A stretch of DNA of 11,624 bases from an uncultured cyanobacterium (GCA_937894105.1 CALCTI010000593.1:1-11624), one strand, 5' to 3'. Positions 1 through 6,649 are shown, counted from the stretch's first letter. The notes: a model not told the origin generated them from the sequence alone. Numbers and translations: made by a program.

Positions 1-257
1 CCCTACGGGACTGGGCAGAAGCCATTTGGCAAAGTCTTGTGGCCATTCCCCAGTCTTATATGGAGGCGGTGGAAATTATGGTGCGCCCCCACCGGTACGA
101 GGATCTGACTCGAAAAAAAGTGCCCCCTCGCCGCACGCCTGGGTTGGTATTTCTCGATATTTTTGTAATTACCTTTACACCGAAAACCATCGTCACCCGG
201 TATCACAAGCGGGGTTGGTACGAGGTGCACTGGATCCGTCGGAGGAAGCCCCAATGA
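1..257 (+). CDS. mrpE: Mrp antiporter subunit E, upstream second copy (5' end outside window)
   Basis: This is the C-terminal part of an MrpE/MnhE membrane subunit. The reading frame is already open at base 3 and runs 84 codons to a TGA at 255-257; the N-terminal membrane helix lies before the window. Over these 84 residues it differs from the complete mrpE at 2240-2635 at about 10 positions, with no indel, and it keeps the MVRPHRYEDLT block, PPRR, and the ITFTPKTIVTRY stretch typical of the family's C-terminal half. The stop overlaps the start of the next gene (ATGA at 254-257), as in the main copy. MrpE is a small subunit of the Na+/H+ antiporter complex in the membrane. That it is functional is inferred from the intact frame and conserved protein sequence. 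Confidence 0.85.
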   Translation, partial: LRDWAEAIWQSLVAIPQSYMEAVEIMVRPHRYEDLTRKKVPPRRTPGLVFLDIFVITFTPKTIVTRYHKRGWYEVHWIRRRKPQ

Positions 258-505
258 ACTGGATCCTAGGACCGATGCTCCTGATCCTGCTCATTCCCAT
301 TTATGAGGCGTTCCAAGATGAGGATATTTGGCAGAAGATGCTGGCCTTTGCCAGTGTGTCCACCAAAACGTCCATTATGGTTCTGGTGATTTCAGTCCTG
401 CGCGACGACTGGATGATTGGCTTGGTGGGGGTGCTGATTTTGAGCGTGGGCAATGCGTCGCTGATGCTTCTGGCCCAGGTGTTGAAGCGGGTGAACGAAT
501 TATGA
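254..505 (+). CDS. mrpF: Mrp antiporter subunit F, upstream second copy
   Basis: This complete 83-residue hydrophobic protein of the MrpF/MnhF type has about three predicted membrane helices (roughly residues 3-18, 30-50 and 54-77). It starts at the ATGA overlap with mrpE' and has GGAGG at 241-245, 8 bases upstream. It differs from the main MrpF (2632-2883) at only three residues (A19/T, E23/K, V43/I), while the DNA differs at about 30 of 252 positions, nearly all of them silent. That pattern indicates selection on the protein, or occasional conversion between copies, rather than decay. MrpF is a small subunit required for assembly and activity of Mrp complexes. Its stop overlaps the ATG of the degraded mrpG' remnant (502-505). 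Confidence 0.85.
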   Translation: MNWILGPMLLILLIPIYEAFQDEDIWQKMLAFASVSTKTSIMVLVISVLRDDWMIGLVGVLILSVGNASLMLLAQVLKRVNEL

Positions 506-771
506 TCAGGCCCCTTGTAAACCGGATGAACGCCGGTCGTATCCGCCATAGGGACGGGGTTGATAAGGCACTGGTGTCGCGCCCCTCCCAGGTCTATCCC
601 CTAGCCAAGAGCCTTAGTCCGTTGTTGCCCACTGTGGTGGGGCCGATGACCTTGGCGTGGGATAATCCAACGTTGAAAACGAACCGTGCCAACATAGCCC
701 CTTTTTCCAGCAACTTTATTGAAACGGCTTTTATTAATCAGCACCTTATGAAACGGAGCGCCTGCCCATGA
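502..771 (+). pseudogene. Decayed mrpG copy or small unknown ORF between mrpF' and mrpD
   Basis: An 89-codon open frame starts at the same ATGA overlap that begins mrpG in the main copy. Its first 14 or so residues align without gaps to MrpG (shared M, LVN, G and I positions), and then similarity stops. The rest is not hydrophobic, lacks the membrane segments and the LHTLSMADTLG block of MrpG, and resembles nothing I recognise. The frame has no internal stop and closes with TGA overlapping the ATG of mrpD (768-771), so it could still be translated and help couple mrpD to the upstream genes. I favour a remnant of mrpG' whose body was replaced or eroded. A genuinely expressed small protein remains possible. 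Confidence 0.45.
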
Positions 772-2243
772 TCGAGATAACGCCAACGTTGGCGATCGCC
801 TGGGTGGCCTTTCCATTTTTCATTGGGTTTACCGTTTATCTGCTGCCGCAACTGGATCGATATTTTGCCCTGGCGGTCACCCTGGCATCCTTGGGCTTTA
901 GCACCCTGGTCTTTTTGCAGGAATCGTCCCATACGTTCCAGCTTTTAGACAGCTTTGGGGTCACCTTAATCGTGGATACCCTCGGCGGCTTTTTTATACT
1001 GACCAGCGCCCTGGTGACCTTAGGGGTGCTGCTGTACTGCTGGCACAGCGATAAAACCTCATTTTTCTACATCCAGCTTATTTTGCTCCATGGCAGCGTG
1101 AATGCGGCGTTCCTATGCGCCGATTTTATTAGCCTGTACGTGGCCCTGGAGGTGCTCAGCATTGCGTCGTTTTTGCTGGTGGCCTATTCGCGATCGCCCC
1201 GGTCCATTTGGATAGGATTGCGATATTTATTTATCAGCAACACAGCCATGCTGTTTTACCTGGTGGGCACGGCGCTGGTGTGCAAAGCGAACCACTCGTT
1301 CCTGAATTTTGGGCTGGGCAACTCGCCGCCGGAAGCCACAGCGCTAATCTTTTTGGGACTGTTGTCGAAAGGGGGCATCTTTGTGTCCGGGCTATGGCTG
1401 CCCCAAACCCACTCCCAATCGGAAAGTCCCGTATCGGCCATGCTGTCGGGGGTGGTGGTAAAAACTGCCGTATTGGCCCTAGTGCGCTGTGCGTTGCTGG
1501 TGCCAGCGGTGGACCCCGTTGTGCGTTTGGCAGGAGTGGGCACGGCCCTGCTTGGGGTGGGCTATGCGGTGTTTGAAAAGGACTGTAAGCGGATGCTGGC
1601 GTTCCATACGGTATCCCAGTTGGGGTTCGTGCTAGCGGCTCCGGCGGTGGCGGGGTTCTATGCCCTTACCCATGGTCTAGTGAAAGCATCCCTATTTTTG
1701 GTGGCGGGGTCGTTGCCCAGTAAGAATTTCAAAGAATTAAATAAAACGCCGATCGCCCTATCCCTGTGGTGTTTAGGGGCGATCGCCGCCTTCTCCATCT
1801 CCGGCTTACCCCTGCTGGCAGGCTTTGGGGCAAAAACCCTCACCACCAAGGAACTGCTGCCCTGGCAAGTGATCGCCATGAATATCGCCGCCGTGGGCAC
1901 CGCCATCTCCTTCGCCAAATTTATCTTCTTACCTAAATCCGCCCACATTAAAGCCCCAGAAAAATTCAAAACCCTGCTGCTACCCATGGTGATTTTGCTC
2001 GGGGGATTATTTGTCAGCAATGCCTTTTACCCCAAAGCCTATGCCCTGGACAATATTGTGAAAGCGTTAGGCACGATCAGCGCGGGCTGGCTCGCGTACT
2101 GGCTAGTGATTAAGCGGGTATCCATTAAACTACCCCGAGGGGCAGAACGGCTGGAGCATCTGATTGGCATGATGAGCCTCAGCGCGATCGCCCTCTCATT
2201 CCTTATGCTGTACCTAATGCCTCAGGAGGGGTTAGCCCCATGA
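768..2243 (+). CDS. mrpD: Mrp antiporter subunit D (NdhD/NuoM-like, proton-translocating membrane subunit)
   Basis: This 491-residue polytopic membrane protein belongs to the Proton_antipo_M family, shared by MrpA/MrpD and complex I NuoL/M/N. It is one of the two large ion-moving subunits of Mrp. The charged residues expected along the membrane channel are present: E128 in SLYVALEVLS (TM5 glutamate), K201 in LLSKGG (TM7 lysine), K232 in VVVKTAV (TM8), and K384 in SFAKFIF (probable TM12 lysine). The family landmarks LWLPQTH..SPVSAML (209-226), DCKRMLAFHTVSQLG (272-286) and HGLVKASLFLVAG (302-314) are also clear. The start is the ATG at 768, overlapping the stop of the preceding frame, with GGAG at 755-758. 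Annotation pipelines often name such genes ndhD-like. The Mrp neighbours make MrpD the better call, and its length is normal. Confidence 0.93.
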   Translation: MIEITPTLAIAWVAFPFFIGFTVYLLPQLDRYFALAVTLASLGFSTLVFLQESSHTFQLLDSFGVTLIVDTLGGFFILTSALVTLGVLLYCWHSDKTSFFYIQLILLHGSVNAAFLCADFISLYVALEVLSIASFLLVAYSRSPRSIWIGLRYLFISNTAMLFYLVGTALVCKANHSFLNFGLGNSPPEATALIFLGLLSKGGIFVSGLWLPQTHSQSESPVSAMLSGVVVKTAVLALVRCALLVPAVDPVVRLAGVGTALLGVGYAVFEKDCKRMLAFHTVSQLGFVLAAPAVAGFYALTHGLVKASLFLVAGSLPSKNFKELNKTPIALSLWCLGAIAAFSISGLPLLAGFGAKTLTTKELLPWQVIAMNIAAVGTAISFAKFIFLPKSAHIKAPEKFKTLLLPMVILLGGLFVSNAFYPKAYALDNIVKALGTISAGWLAYWLVIKRVSIKLPRGAERLEHLIGMMSLSAIALSFLMLYLMPQEGLAP

Positions 2244-2635
2244 TGTTTTTCCTCAACCTGGGTTTGCGACTGACGGTGTGGTTTCTGCTAACGGCAGACC
2301 TTAGCCCGGTCAATATCGTTATTGGCATGGTGGTATGCCTGATCATTCCCCGCAGTTTCACCTTTAATCACGCCTCCAGTTTGCGGGACTGGGCGGAAGC
2401 CATTTGGCAAAGTGTGGTGGCCGTTCCCCAGGCTTATATGGAGGCGGTGGAAATTATGGTGCGCCCCCACCGATACGAAGACCTGACTCTCAAAGAGGTG
2501 CCTCCCCGCCGCGCGCCCGGTTTAGTGTTTCTGGATATTTTCGCGATCACCTTTACGCCAAAAACCATCGTGACACGCTATGACAATCGGGGTTGGTACG
2601 AGGTGCACTGGATTCGTCGGAGGCAACCCCAATGA
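2240..2635 (+). CDS. mrpE: Mrp antiporter subunit E
   Basis: This is a 131-residue MrpE/MnhE subunit, a little shorter than the roughly 160 residues common in other bacteria. An N-terminal hydrophobic segment (about residues 3-37, including WFLLTADLSPVNIVIG) is followed by an amphipathic region and a C-terminal part with PPRRAPGLVFLDIF and ITFTPKTIVTRY, the family's characteristic threonine/proline-rich end. The start ATG overlaps the mrpD stop (ATGA, 2240-2243) and has a strong AGGAGG at 2224-2229. An in-frame ATG directly follows, so the first residue could be either Met. The second copy at 1-257 shares about 74 of 84 comparable residues. It acts in the membrane as part of the Mrp complex. 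Confidence 0.92.
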   Translation: MMFFLNLGLRLTVWFLLTADLSPVNIVIGMVVCLIIPRSFTFNHASSLRDWAEAIWQSVVAVPQAYMEAVEIMVRPHRYEDLTLKEVPPRRAPGLVFLDIFAITFTPKTIVTRYDNRGWYEVHWIRRRQPQ

Positions 2636-2923
2636 ACTGGATTTTAGGACCGATGCTCCTAATTCTGCTAATTCCAATCTATGAGACGTTTCAAGATAAG
2701 GATATTTGGCAGAAAATGCTGGCCTTTGCCAGTGTGTCCACCAAGACGTCCATTATGATTCTGGTGATTTCCGTTTTACGGGACGACTGGATGATTGGGC
2801 TGGTAGGAGTCTTGATCTTAAGTGTGGGCAATGCGTCGTTGATGTTGCTGGCCCAGGTGTTGAAGCGGGTGAACGAATTATGATGGACCAGCTTGTAAAT
2901 ATTGTTAGCAACGGCTGTATTGG
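2379..2923 (+). repeat. Downstream copy of the mrpE-mrpF-mrpG duplication
   Basis: This is the partner of the segment at the start of the window, same orientation, offset 2378 bases. It covers the last 84 codons of mrpE visible in both copies, all of mrpF, and the first codons of mrpG. Here mrpG is intact. Whether homology also extends left of 2379 cannot be judged, because the other copy is cut by the window edge. Confidence 0.85.
2632..2883 (+). CDS. mrpF: Mrp antiporter subunit F
   Basis: This is an 83-residue hydrophobic MrpF/MnhF subunit with about three membrane helices. The second helix holds VSTKTSIMILVISVL, and the third follows the polar loop RDDW (50-53). The start is fixed by the ATGA overlap with mrpE and by GGAGG at 2619-2623. 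It is nearly identical in protein to the copy at 254-505 (three substitutions). Its stop overlaps the start of mrpG, so E, F and G are probably translated in a coupled way. The family is recognised more from size, topology and position between E and G than from strong motifs. Confidence 0.9.
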   Translation: MNWILGPMLLILLIPIYETFQDKDIWQKMLAFASVSTKTSIMILVISVLRDDWMIGLVGVLILSVGNASLMLLAQVLKRVNEL

Positions 2924-3167
2924 AGCGGGGCTGGTGCTTTGGCTGTGGGGCACGTGGCCGCTGGTGGGACCGCGATCAGTGCTGTATAAGCTTCATACCC
3001 TGTCGATGGCGGACACTTTGGGCTCGGTGGCCATTGTGGTGGGGCTGCTACTGAGAATTCCCAGTGAGTGGCCGCTGCTGGTGATGGCGTTGATTTCCCT
3101 GGCCATCTGGAATACGATTTTGGGCTACGTGTTGGCGTACTGTTCAACGGAGGAGCCTAATGACTAA
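2880..3167 (+). CDS. mrpG: Mrp antiporter subunit G
   Basis: This 95-residue protein has three membrane helices (about residues 12-30, 47-60 and 63-87). It carries the MnhG family landmark LYKLHTLSMADTLG (35-48), equivalent to the LHA..KADTLG block of other bacterial MrpG proteins. The start is the first of two consecutive ATG codons and overlaps the mrpF stop. No strong ribosome site is visible, which fits translation coupled to mrpF. The last 8 bases overlap the next gene. It is the only intact mrpG in the window, since the upstream copy has lost all but its first codons. Confidence 0.9.
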   Translation: MMDQLVNIVSNGCIGAGLVLWLWGTWPLVGPRSVLYKLHTLSMADTLGSVAIVVGLLLRIPSEWPLLVMALISLAIWNTILGYVLAYCSTEEPND

Positions 3168-3861
3168 CGTAATGACCGATTGGGATTTAGCGGCGATTAC
3201 TGCGTTGTTGCCCATTGCTGCGGTGATGACGGTGCTGCAAAAAAATCCTTACCATGCCCTGGTAGTACGGGGAATTTTGGGGGCGATCGCCGCTTTAGTG
3301 TACGCCCTGTTGGGGGCCGCCGATGTGGCCCTTACGGAAGCCCTGGTGGGAACCATGCTGGCGATTACCCTGTATGCGGTGGCGGTGCGATCGTCTTTGG
3401 TGCTGAAGCTCGGCATTATTGCGCCGGTGGATTTGCCGGAAATTTCCATAGAAAATGGCTCCCAAAACGGTCAGCAAAATGGCGAAACGGAAGATTTAGT
3501 CCATCCTGTGAGTCAGCCGTTAGAGGACATGTTTAACCTGATTCATTCTTTTGAGGATCCCCCTGAGCTGAAACCCTTGCTGGCGGATTTGCGGGTATTT
3601 TGCGATCGCCATTCCCTGCGCCTAGAATTGCACCCCATGCCGGACCGCCAAGCCCTGGACTATGCCATGGAAACAAAAGAAGTGCACGGCGTTGCCTTAT
3701 TAAATGGCGATTCTGCAGCCCATCCCTATTCTGTTACCGTGCGGGTTGATCGCCTTTACGAGCTAATGCAAACGGAACTAAATCCAGCGATCGCCACCTT
3801 AGACACCACCACCGTGTCTCTCCCCGAAAATCCCCTAATGTCTGACACCTCCAGCCGGTAA
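3160..3861 (+). CDS. mrpA: Short Mrp antiporter subunit A (MbhD-like domain with soluble C-terminal tail)
   Basis: This is a 233-residue protein. Residues about 9-85 form three membrane helices of the MbhD (DUF4040) type, with the diagnostic LLGAADVALTEALVG (50-64), matching the APDVALTEA motif near the end of full-length MrpA. It lacks the large NuoL-like part of canonical MrpA; short MrpA proteins are described for cyanobacterial mrp operons. An NGSQNGQQNGE linker (99-109) leads to a soluble, acidic tail (about 118-210) that I cannot assign to a known domain. The start ATG lies 8 bases inside mrpG, with GGAGG at 3149-3153. The TAA stop sits in the first unit of a 16-bp tandem duplication. 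The MbhE segment that normally follows MbhD in MrpA is instead at the start of the next gene. Confidence 0.82.
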   Translation: MTNVMTDWDLAAITALLPIAAVMTVLQKNPYHALVVRGILGAIAALVYALLGAADVALTEALVGTMLAITLYAVAVRSSLVLKLGIIAPVDLPEISIENGSQNGQQNGETEDLVHPVSQPLEDMFNLIHSFEDPPELKPLLADLRVFCDRHSLRLELHPMPDRQALDYAMETKEVHGVALLNGDSAAHPYSVTVRVDRLYELMQTELNPAIATLDTTTVSLPENPLMSDTSSR

Positions 3862-3879
3862 ATCCTCCAGCCGGTCAAT
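3848..3879 (+). repeat. 16-bp tandem duplication at the mrpA/mrpB junction
   Basis: Two adjacent 16-base units (3848-3863 and 3864-3879) are identical except at one base: CCTCCAGCCGGTAAAT and CCTCCAGCCGGTCAAT. The difference creates the TAA stop of mrpA (3859-3861) in the first unit, while the second unit runs into the ATG of mrpB. If one unit were removed, keeping the CAAT version, the mrpA frame would read straight through the mrpB ATG at 3878. Confidence 0.9.
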
Positions 3880-4591
3880 GTCCAGCGGGCTCCCCCGACA
3901 GCGCCAAAATCCTATTGCCAACAAGCCGATGAAGTGGATCTACGTTATTGCAGGAATCGCCCTTTACATCAAAATGATGTTGCTGCCCAACCCGGTATCG
4001 GAGTTATCCAGTCCCGAGGTGATGGGAGCCATTGTGGGCGAAACCGGCATCCCCAACGCCGTTTCGGGGATTATTTTCCGCAATCGCCTGTACGATACCA
4101 TCTTTGAAGTGGTGGTCTTTACCCTGTCCATTATGGGGGTTCGATATCTACTGGCAGACGAAAAACCCTCTCCCACCATTCGCCAATTTACCGACCAGCC
4201 GTCCATTGTGCTGGCGCGATTAGGGGCAACGATCGCTGCTTTAATCTGTGTGGAGCTAATGTTGCGGGGACACCTCAGTCCAGGGGGTGGCTTTGCGGCG
4301 GGGGTAGCTGGCGGCACGGCGATTGGACTGGTGGCAATCACCTCTCCAGCGGAAAAAATAGAAGGCATTTACAAACGCTGGCAGGTGTCGAAGTTAGAAA
4401 AATTGTCGGTGTTGGTATTTATTGTGCTGGCGGTATTGACCCTCAGCGGCTGGGAGCTGCCTTTGGGAGAATTTGGCGGACTGATTAGCGGCGGCTCGAT
4501 TCCCATTTTGAATGGTTTGGTGGCGGTAAAAGTGGCCCTCGGATCCTGGGCTGCCATTTTGCTATTTATTCGTTATCGCGGCTTATTGTAG
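3878..4591 (+). CDS. mrpB: Mrp antiporter subunit B (MbhE-like segment plus MnhB domain)
   Basis: This membrane protein is 237 residues from the ATG at 3878, or 220 residues from M18 (3929). The second start would begin directly with the first hydrophobic helix (MKWIYVIAGIALY); neither start has a clear ribosome site, so the true one is open. Residues about 66-92 (FRNRLYDTIFEVVVFTLSIMG) match the MbhE-type segment that ends canonical MrpA. Residues about 108-235 are the MnhB domain with the signature GHLSPGGGFAAGV (131-143) and several helices. The gene follows mrpA after 16 bases and appears to end the operon. It should act in the membrane as part of the Na+/H+ exchange complex together with MrpA, C, D, E, F and G; mrpC is not seen here and probably lies upstream. 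Confidence 0.88.
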   Translation: MSSGLPRQRQNPIANKPMKWIYVIAGIALYIKMMLLPNPVSELSSPEVMGAIVGETGIPNAVSGIIFRNRLYDTIFEVVVFTLSIMGVRYLLADEKPSPTIRQFTDQPSIVLARLGATIAALICVELMLRGHLSPGGGFAAGVAGGTAIGLVAITSPAEKIEGIYKRWQVSKLEKLSVLVFIVLAVLTLSGWELPLGEFGGLISGGSIPILNGLVAVKVALGSWAAILLFIRYRGLL

Positions 4592-4857
4592 ACGCCGCCC
4601 TACACTGCTGGTCGAGCCCATCAAAGTGAAGGGCCATTGCTAATCAAGCGGATCTGTAACCTGCGGACAAGCTCAGGACGCTGCTATTGGCTGCGCCAAT
4701 GTTTCGCGACGAACAACGAGGGGTACGAGGGGTGGCTGAGTTTTGCCAAAGTCTTTGGCGATCGCTGGCTGCTGTCTCGTTAATTAATGAAGTGACCATA
4801 ACCTGAGGGAGAGATTGACCGAATCATCGCTGAATAGGCGGATTTGATATGGGTGCT

Positions 4858-4891
4858 GAGGGCGAGGAGCGCCTCTCAAGCCCTCTTTATT
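4858..4891 (+). terminator. Possible hairpin terminator downstream of the mrp operon
   Basis: GAGGGC (4858-4863) pairs with GCCCTC (4880-4885), and inside it GAGG (4864-4867) pairs with CCTC (4872-4875) around an AGCG loop, leaving a four-base bulge. TTTATT follows. The distance of about 270 bases from mrpB and the short T-run make a terminator role uncertain. Confidence 0.3.
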
Positions 4892-4962
4892 CAGGGGAAA
4901 AGCTCGACTCAGTGGACGATTGAGGAAGTGTTTGAGGCTCCGGAAAATCCATAGGACCGTTG

Positions 4963-4974
4963 AAAGGAGGAGGT
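4963..4974 (+). promoter_or_regulatory. Orphan Shine-Dalgarno-like sequence upstream of the FAD oxidoreductase
   Basis: AAAGGAGGAGGT is an almost ideal ribosome-binding sequence, but the next start codon is the ATG at 5007, 32 bases away, with an in-frame stop at 4992-4994. No ATG, GTG or TTG lies at normal spacing. It could be a relic of a lost start, a ribosome standby site, or chance. Confidence 0.35.
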
Positions 4975-5006
4975 AAGTCTTTCACCGGTCTTAAGGGTCT
5001 TCTCGT

Positions 5007-6521
5007 ATGGTTTTTTCCTATTCACTCCCATTCCAGTCGGTTCCCGAGAACCTGACTTCTAGCCCCAGTGGGCGCGATCGCCCAGTTCCCAGCCCCCCGT
5101 CCCAAATTCCCGGCCAGGCTGTGGTTTTGGGAGCCAGCATTGCCGGACTATTGACGGCGCGGGAACTGGCCGATCGCTTTAGCCAAGTGGTGGTGATTGA
5201 ACGCGATCACCTATATCCCGATGCCCCTCGCCCTGGGGTGCCCCAAACGGACCACGTGCACGTGCTGCTAGCAAAGGGGCTAGAGGTTCTGGAAGGTCTC
5301 TTCCCTGGGTTAACTGAGGAATTAGCAGCGGCAGGTTCCCCTGAAGTGGACTGGACTGCGGACTGTCAAATGATGGGGTTTGGTGGCTGGAACCCGCGCT
5401 TTGAATCGGGTCTGACTACCCGCACCTGTAGCCGATCGCTTCTGGAAAATCTGATTCGCAAGCGCCTGCGCACCTGGAACAACATTGAATTTGTGACCGG
5501 AGTATCCGTCTCGGGGCTGTTACTAAAGCGGGACTCGAGGAATCGTGACCAGGTCACCGGCGTCACCGTGAAGCGTGACACCCATCCCTACTCCATTTCT
5601 GGCGAGCTAGTGGTGGATGCCACTGGGCGGCGATCGCTCCTGCCCCAGTGGCTGGAGGAATGGGGATATAAGGCACCCCAGGAGACGACAATCGACGCCC
5701 GCTTAGGATATGCCAGCCAGTGGTTTGAAATTCCCTCCGAATATCACCACCATCAGAGCTCCGATGGCGATCGCTGGAATTGGAAATCCCTACTGATTTG
5801 GGCCAAGCCCCCCTACCAAAGCCGCGCTGGCGTTCTATATCCGGTGGAGGGGAATCGTTGGGTGGTCACCCTATCGGGAACCGGCGGTGACTATCCCAAT
5901 GCCCAGAACCAAGACTTCCTTAAATTTGCTCGCAGCCTTCGCAACCGCGCCATTTATCAAGCGATTCGCCATGCGGTGCCCGTATCTCCGGTGAAAGTGT
6001 ACCGGGGCACCGCCAACCGCTGGCGACATTACGAAAAAATGGATCGTTTTCCCAGCGGGCTTGTGGCCCTGGGTGACGGGGTGTGTGCCTTTAACCCCCT
6101 CTATGGGCAAGGCATGACCGTTGCCGCCCTTTCGGCCCAGCGCCTGGGGCAGTGGCTCGACAAAACTTGCCAAGGAGATCGTCCCAACCTCACTCGAGCG
6201 GGCGATCGCTTTCGCAAAACCTTGGGCTCAGTGCTGCAACTGCCGTGGCTTATGGCCACCGGTGAAGACCTGCGTTGGCCCAAAACCCAAGGGGAACAGC
6301 CCCACTGGTGGATGCGTGCTTTGCAACGCTACCTCAAAGAAGTGCTGACCCTCACTGACCAATTTCCGAACATTCACAAACGTGTTTGGCACGTTCAACA
6401 TATGGCTAATCATCCCGTTTCCCTATTTCATCCTGCCGTTCTCGGTCCCGTAGTGGGCAACTTTCTGGCAGGATCGCAAAATTCAGCACAGACTCTGCCC
6501 TATCGCGGCTCCGGGCGTTAG
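5007..6521 (+). CDS. FAD-dependent monooxygenase/oxidoreductase (UbiH/halogenase-like)
   Basis: This is a 504-residue flavoprotein of the FAD-binding family that includes PHBH-type hydroxylases and related epoxidases and halogenases. A proline- and serine-rich leader of about 36 residues precedes the dinucleotide fold: VVLGASIAGLLTA (39-51, a GxSxxG form of GxGxxG) and VVVIERD (61-67, with E65 expected to bind the FAD ribose). DATGRRS (204-210) and the second FAD motif ALGDGVCAFNPLYGQGM (354-370, with G356, D357, P364, G367 and G369) are clear. GVPQTDHVHVLLAKG (77-91) is typical of the subgroup. The substrate is unknown; a hydrophobic or polyketide-like compound is only a guess. The ATG at 5007 is the first possible start after an in-frame stop at 4992. 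No cofactor-reductase neighbour is present, and the gene appears monocistronic, ending at the hairpin at 6556-6595. Confidence 0.85.
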   Translation: MVFSYSLPFQSVPENLTSSPSGRDRPVPSPPSQIPGQAVVLGASIAGLLTARELADRFSQVVVIERDHLYPDAPRPGVPQTDHVHVLLAKGLEVLEGLFPGLTEELAAAGSPEVDWTADCQMMGFGGWNPRFESGLTTRTCSRSLLENLIRKRLRTWNNIEFVTGVSVSGLLLKRDSRNRDQVTGVTVKRDTHPYSISGELVVDATGRRSLLPQWLEEWGYKAPQETTIDARLGYASQWFEIPSEYHHHQSSDGDRWNWKSLLIWAKPPYQSRAGVLYPVEGNRWVVTLSGTGGDYPNAQNQDFLKFARSLRNRAIYQAIRHAVPVSPVKVYRGTANRWRHYEKMDRFPSGLVALGDGVCAFNPLYGQGMTVAALSAQRLGQWLDKTCQGDRPNLTRAGDRFRKTLGSVLQLPWLMATGEDLRWPKTQGEQPHWWMRALQRYLKEVLTLTDQFPNIHKRVWHVQHMANHPVSLFHPAVLGPVVGNFLAGSQNSAQTLPYRGSGR

Positions 6522-6555
6522 GAAAAATCACTCCACTAAGATTGACATCAAGATC

Positions 6556-6595
6556 AAAAGCGCACCGGCTATTGTGTTAGCCAGTGCGCTTTTTT
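6556..6595 (+). terminator. Strong hairpin terminator between convergent genes
   Basis: AAAAGCGCAC (6556-6565) pairs with GTGCGCTTTT (6584-6593), and GGCTA (6567-6571) with TAGCC (6578-6582), with one C/A mismatch and a six-base TTGTGT loop, followed by more T. The A-run on the left arm makes it workable in both directions. It sits 34 bases after the flavoprotein stop and 55 bases beyond the stop of the convergent minus-strand gene (6650). Confidence 0.9.
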
Positions 6596-6649
6596 GTTTA
6601 ACCTGCAAATTTATAATGGAACGTTGCGATCGCCTAGCAAGGGCTATTT

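Larger units (their letters stand above)
1..545 (+). repeat. Upstream copy of the mrpE-mrpF-mrpG' duplication
   Basis: Bases from 1-3 to about 545 match the stretch from about 2379-2381 to 2923 at a constant offset of 2378 bases, without indels through both genes. In mrpF the DNA identity is about 88 percent by hand count. Similarity fades within the first 15 codons of mrpG. The left end is outside the window. A duplication that once included an mrpD-like gene as well would explain the layout. Confidence 0.85.
4592..5006. other. 415-base intergenic region without a convincing gene
   Basis: I find no start-to-stop gene with good support. Two open stretches look protein-like but lack starts: one ending at the TAA near 4783 (peptide ending WLSFAKVFGDRWLLSR) and one running to the TAG at 4952-4954 (peptide containing LFIQGKSSTQWTIEEVFE), preceded in the same frame by GEIDRIIAE and an in-frame stop. 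They may be relics of a lost gene. I do not recognise either family. A hairpin candidate and an orphan ribosome-site-like sequence are listed separately. Confidence 0.5.

Noticed and set aside
26..253. Extended frame upstream of mrpF' giving a 159-residue protein
   Set aside because: The part before 254 is out of frame with the conserved mrpE' and contains low-complexity residues. The homology with the second copy fixes the mrpF' start at 254.
328..501. Open frame leading into 502-771
   Set aside because: It overlaps the conserved mrpF' in another frame; the same shadow exists opposite the second mrpF. Only the part from 502 has a matching start in the main copy.
768..2243. Complex I subunit NdhD proper
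   Set aside because: The fold is shared, but the direct linkage to mrpE, F, G, A and B marks it as the antiporter subunit rather than photosynthetic NDH-1.
4592..5006. tRNA or other structured RNA gene in the long gap
   Set aside because: No cloverleaf, TTCGANTC-like arm or extended conserved structure was found; only one short hairpin is visible.
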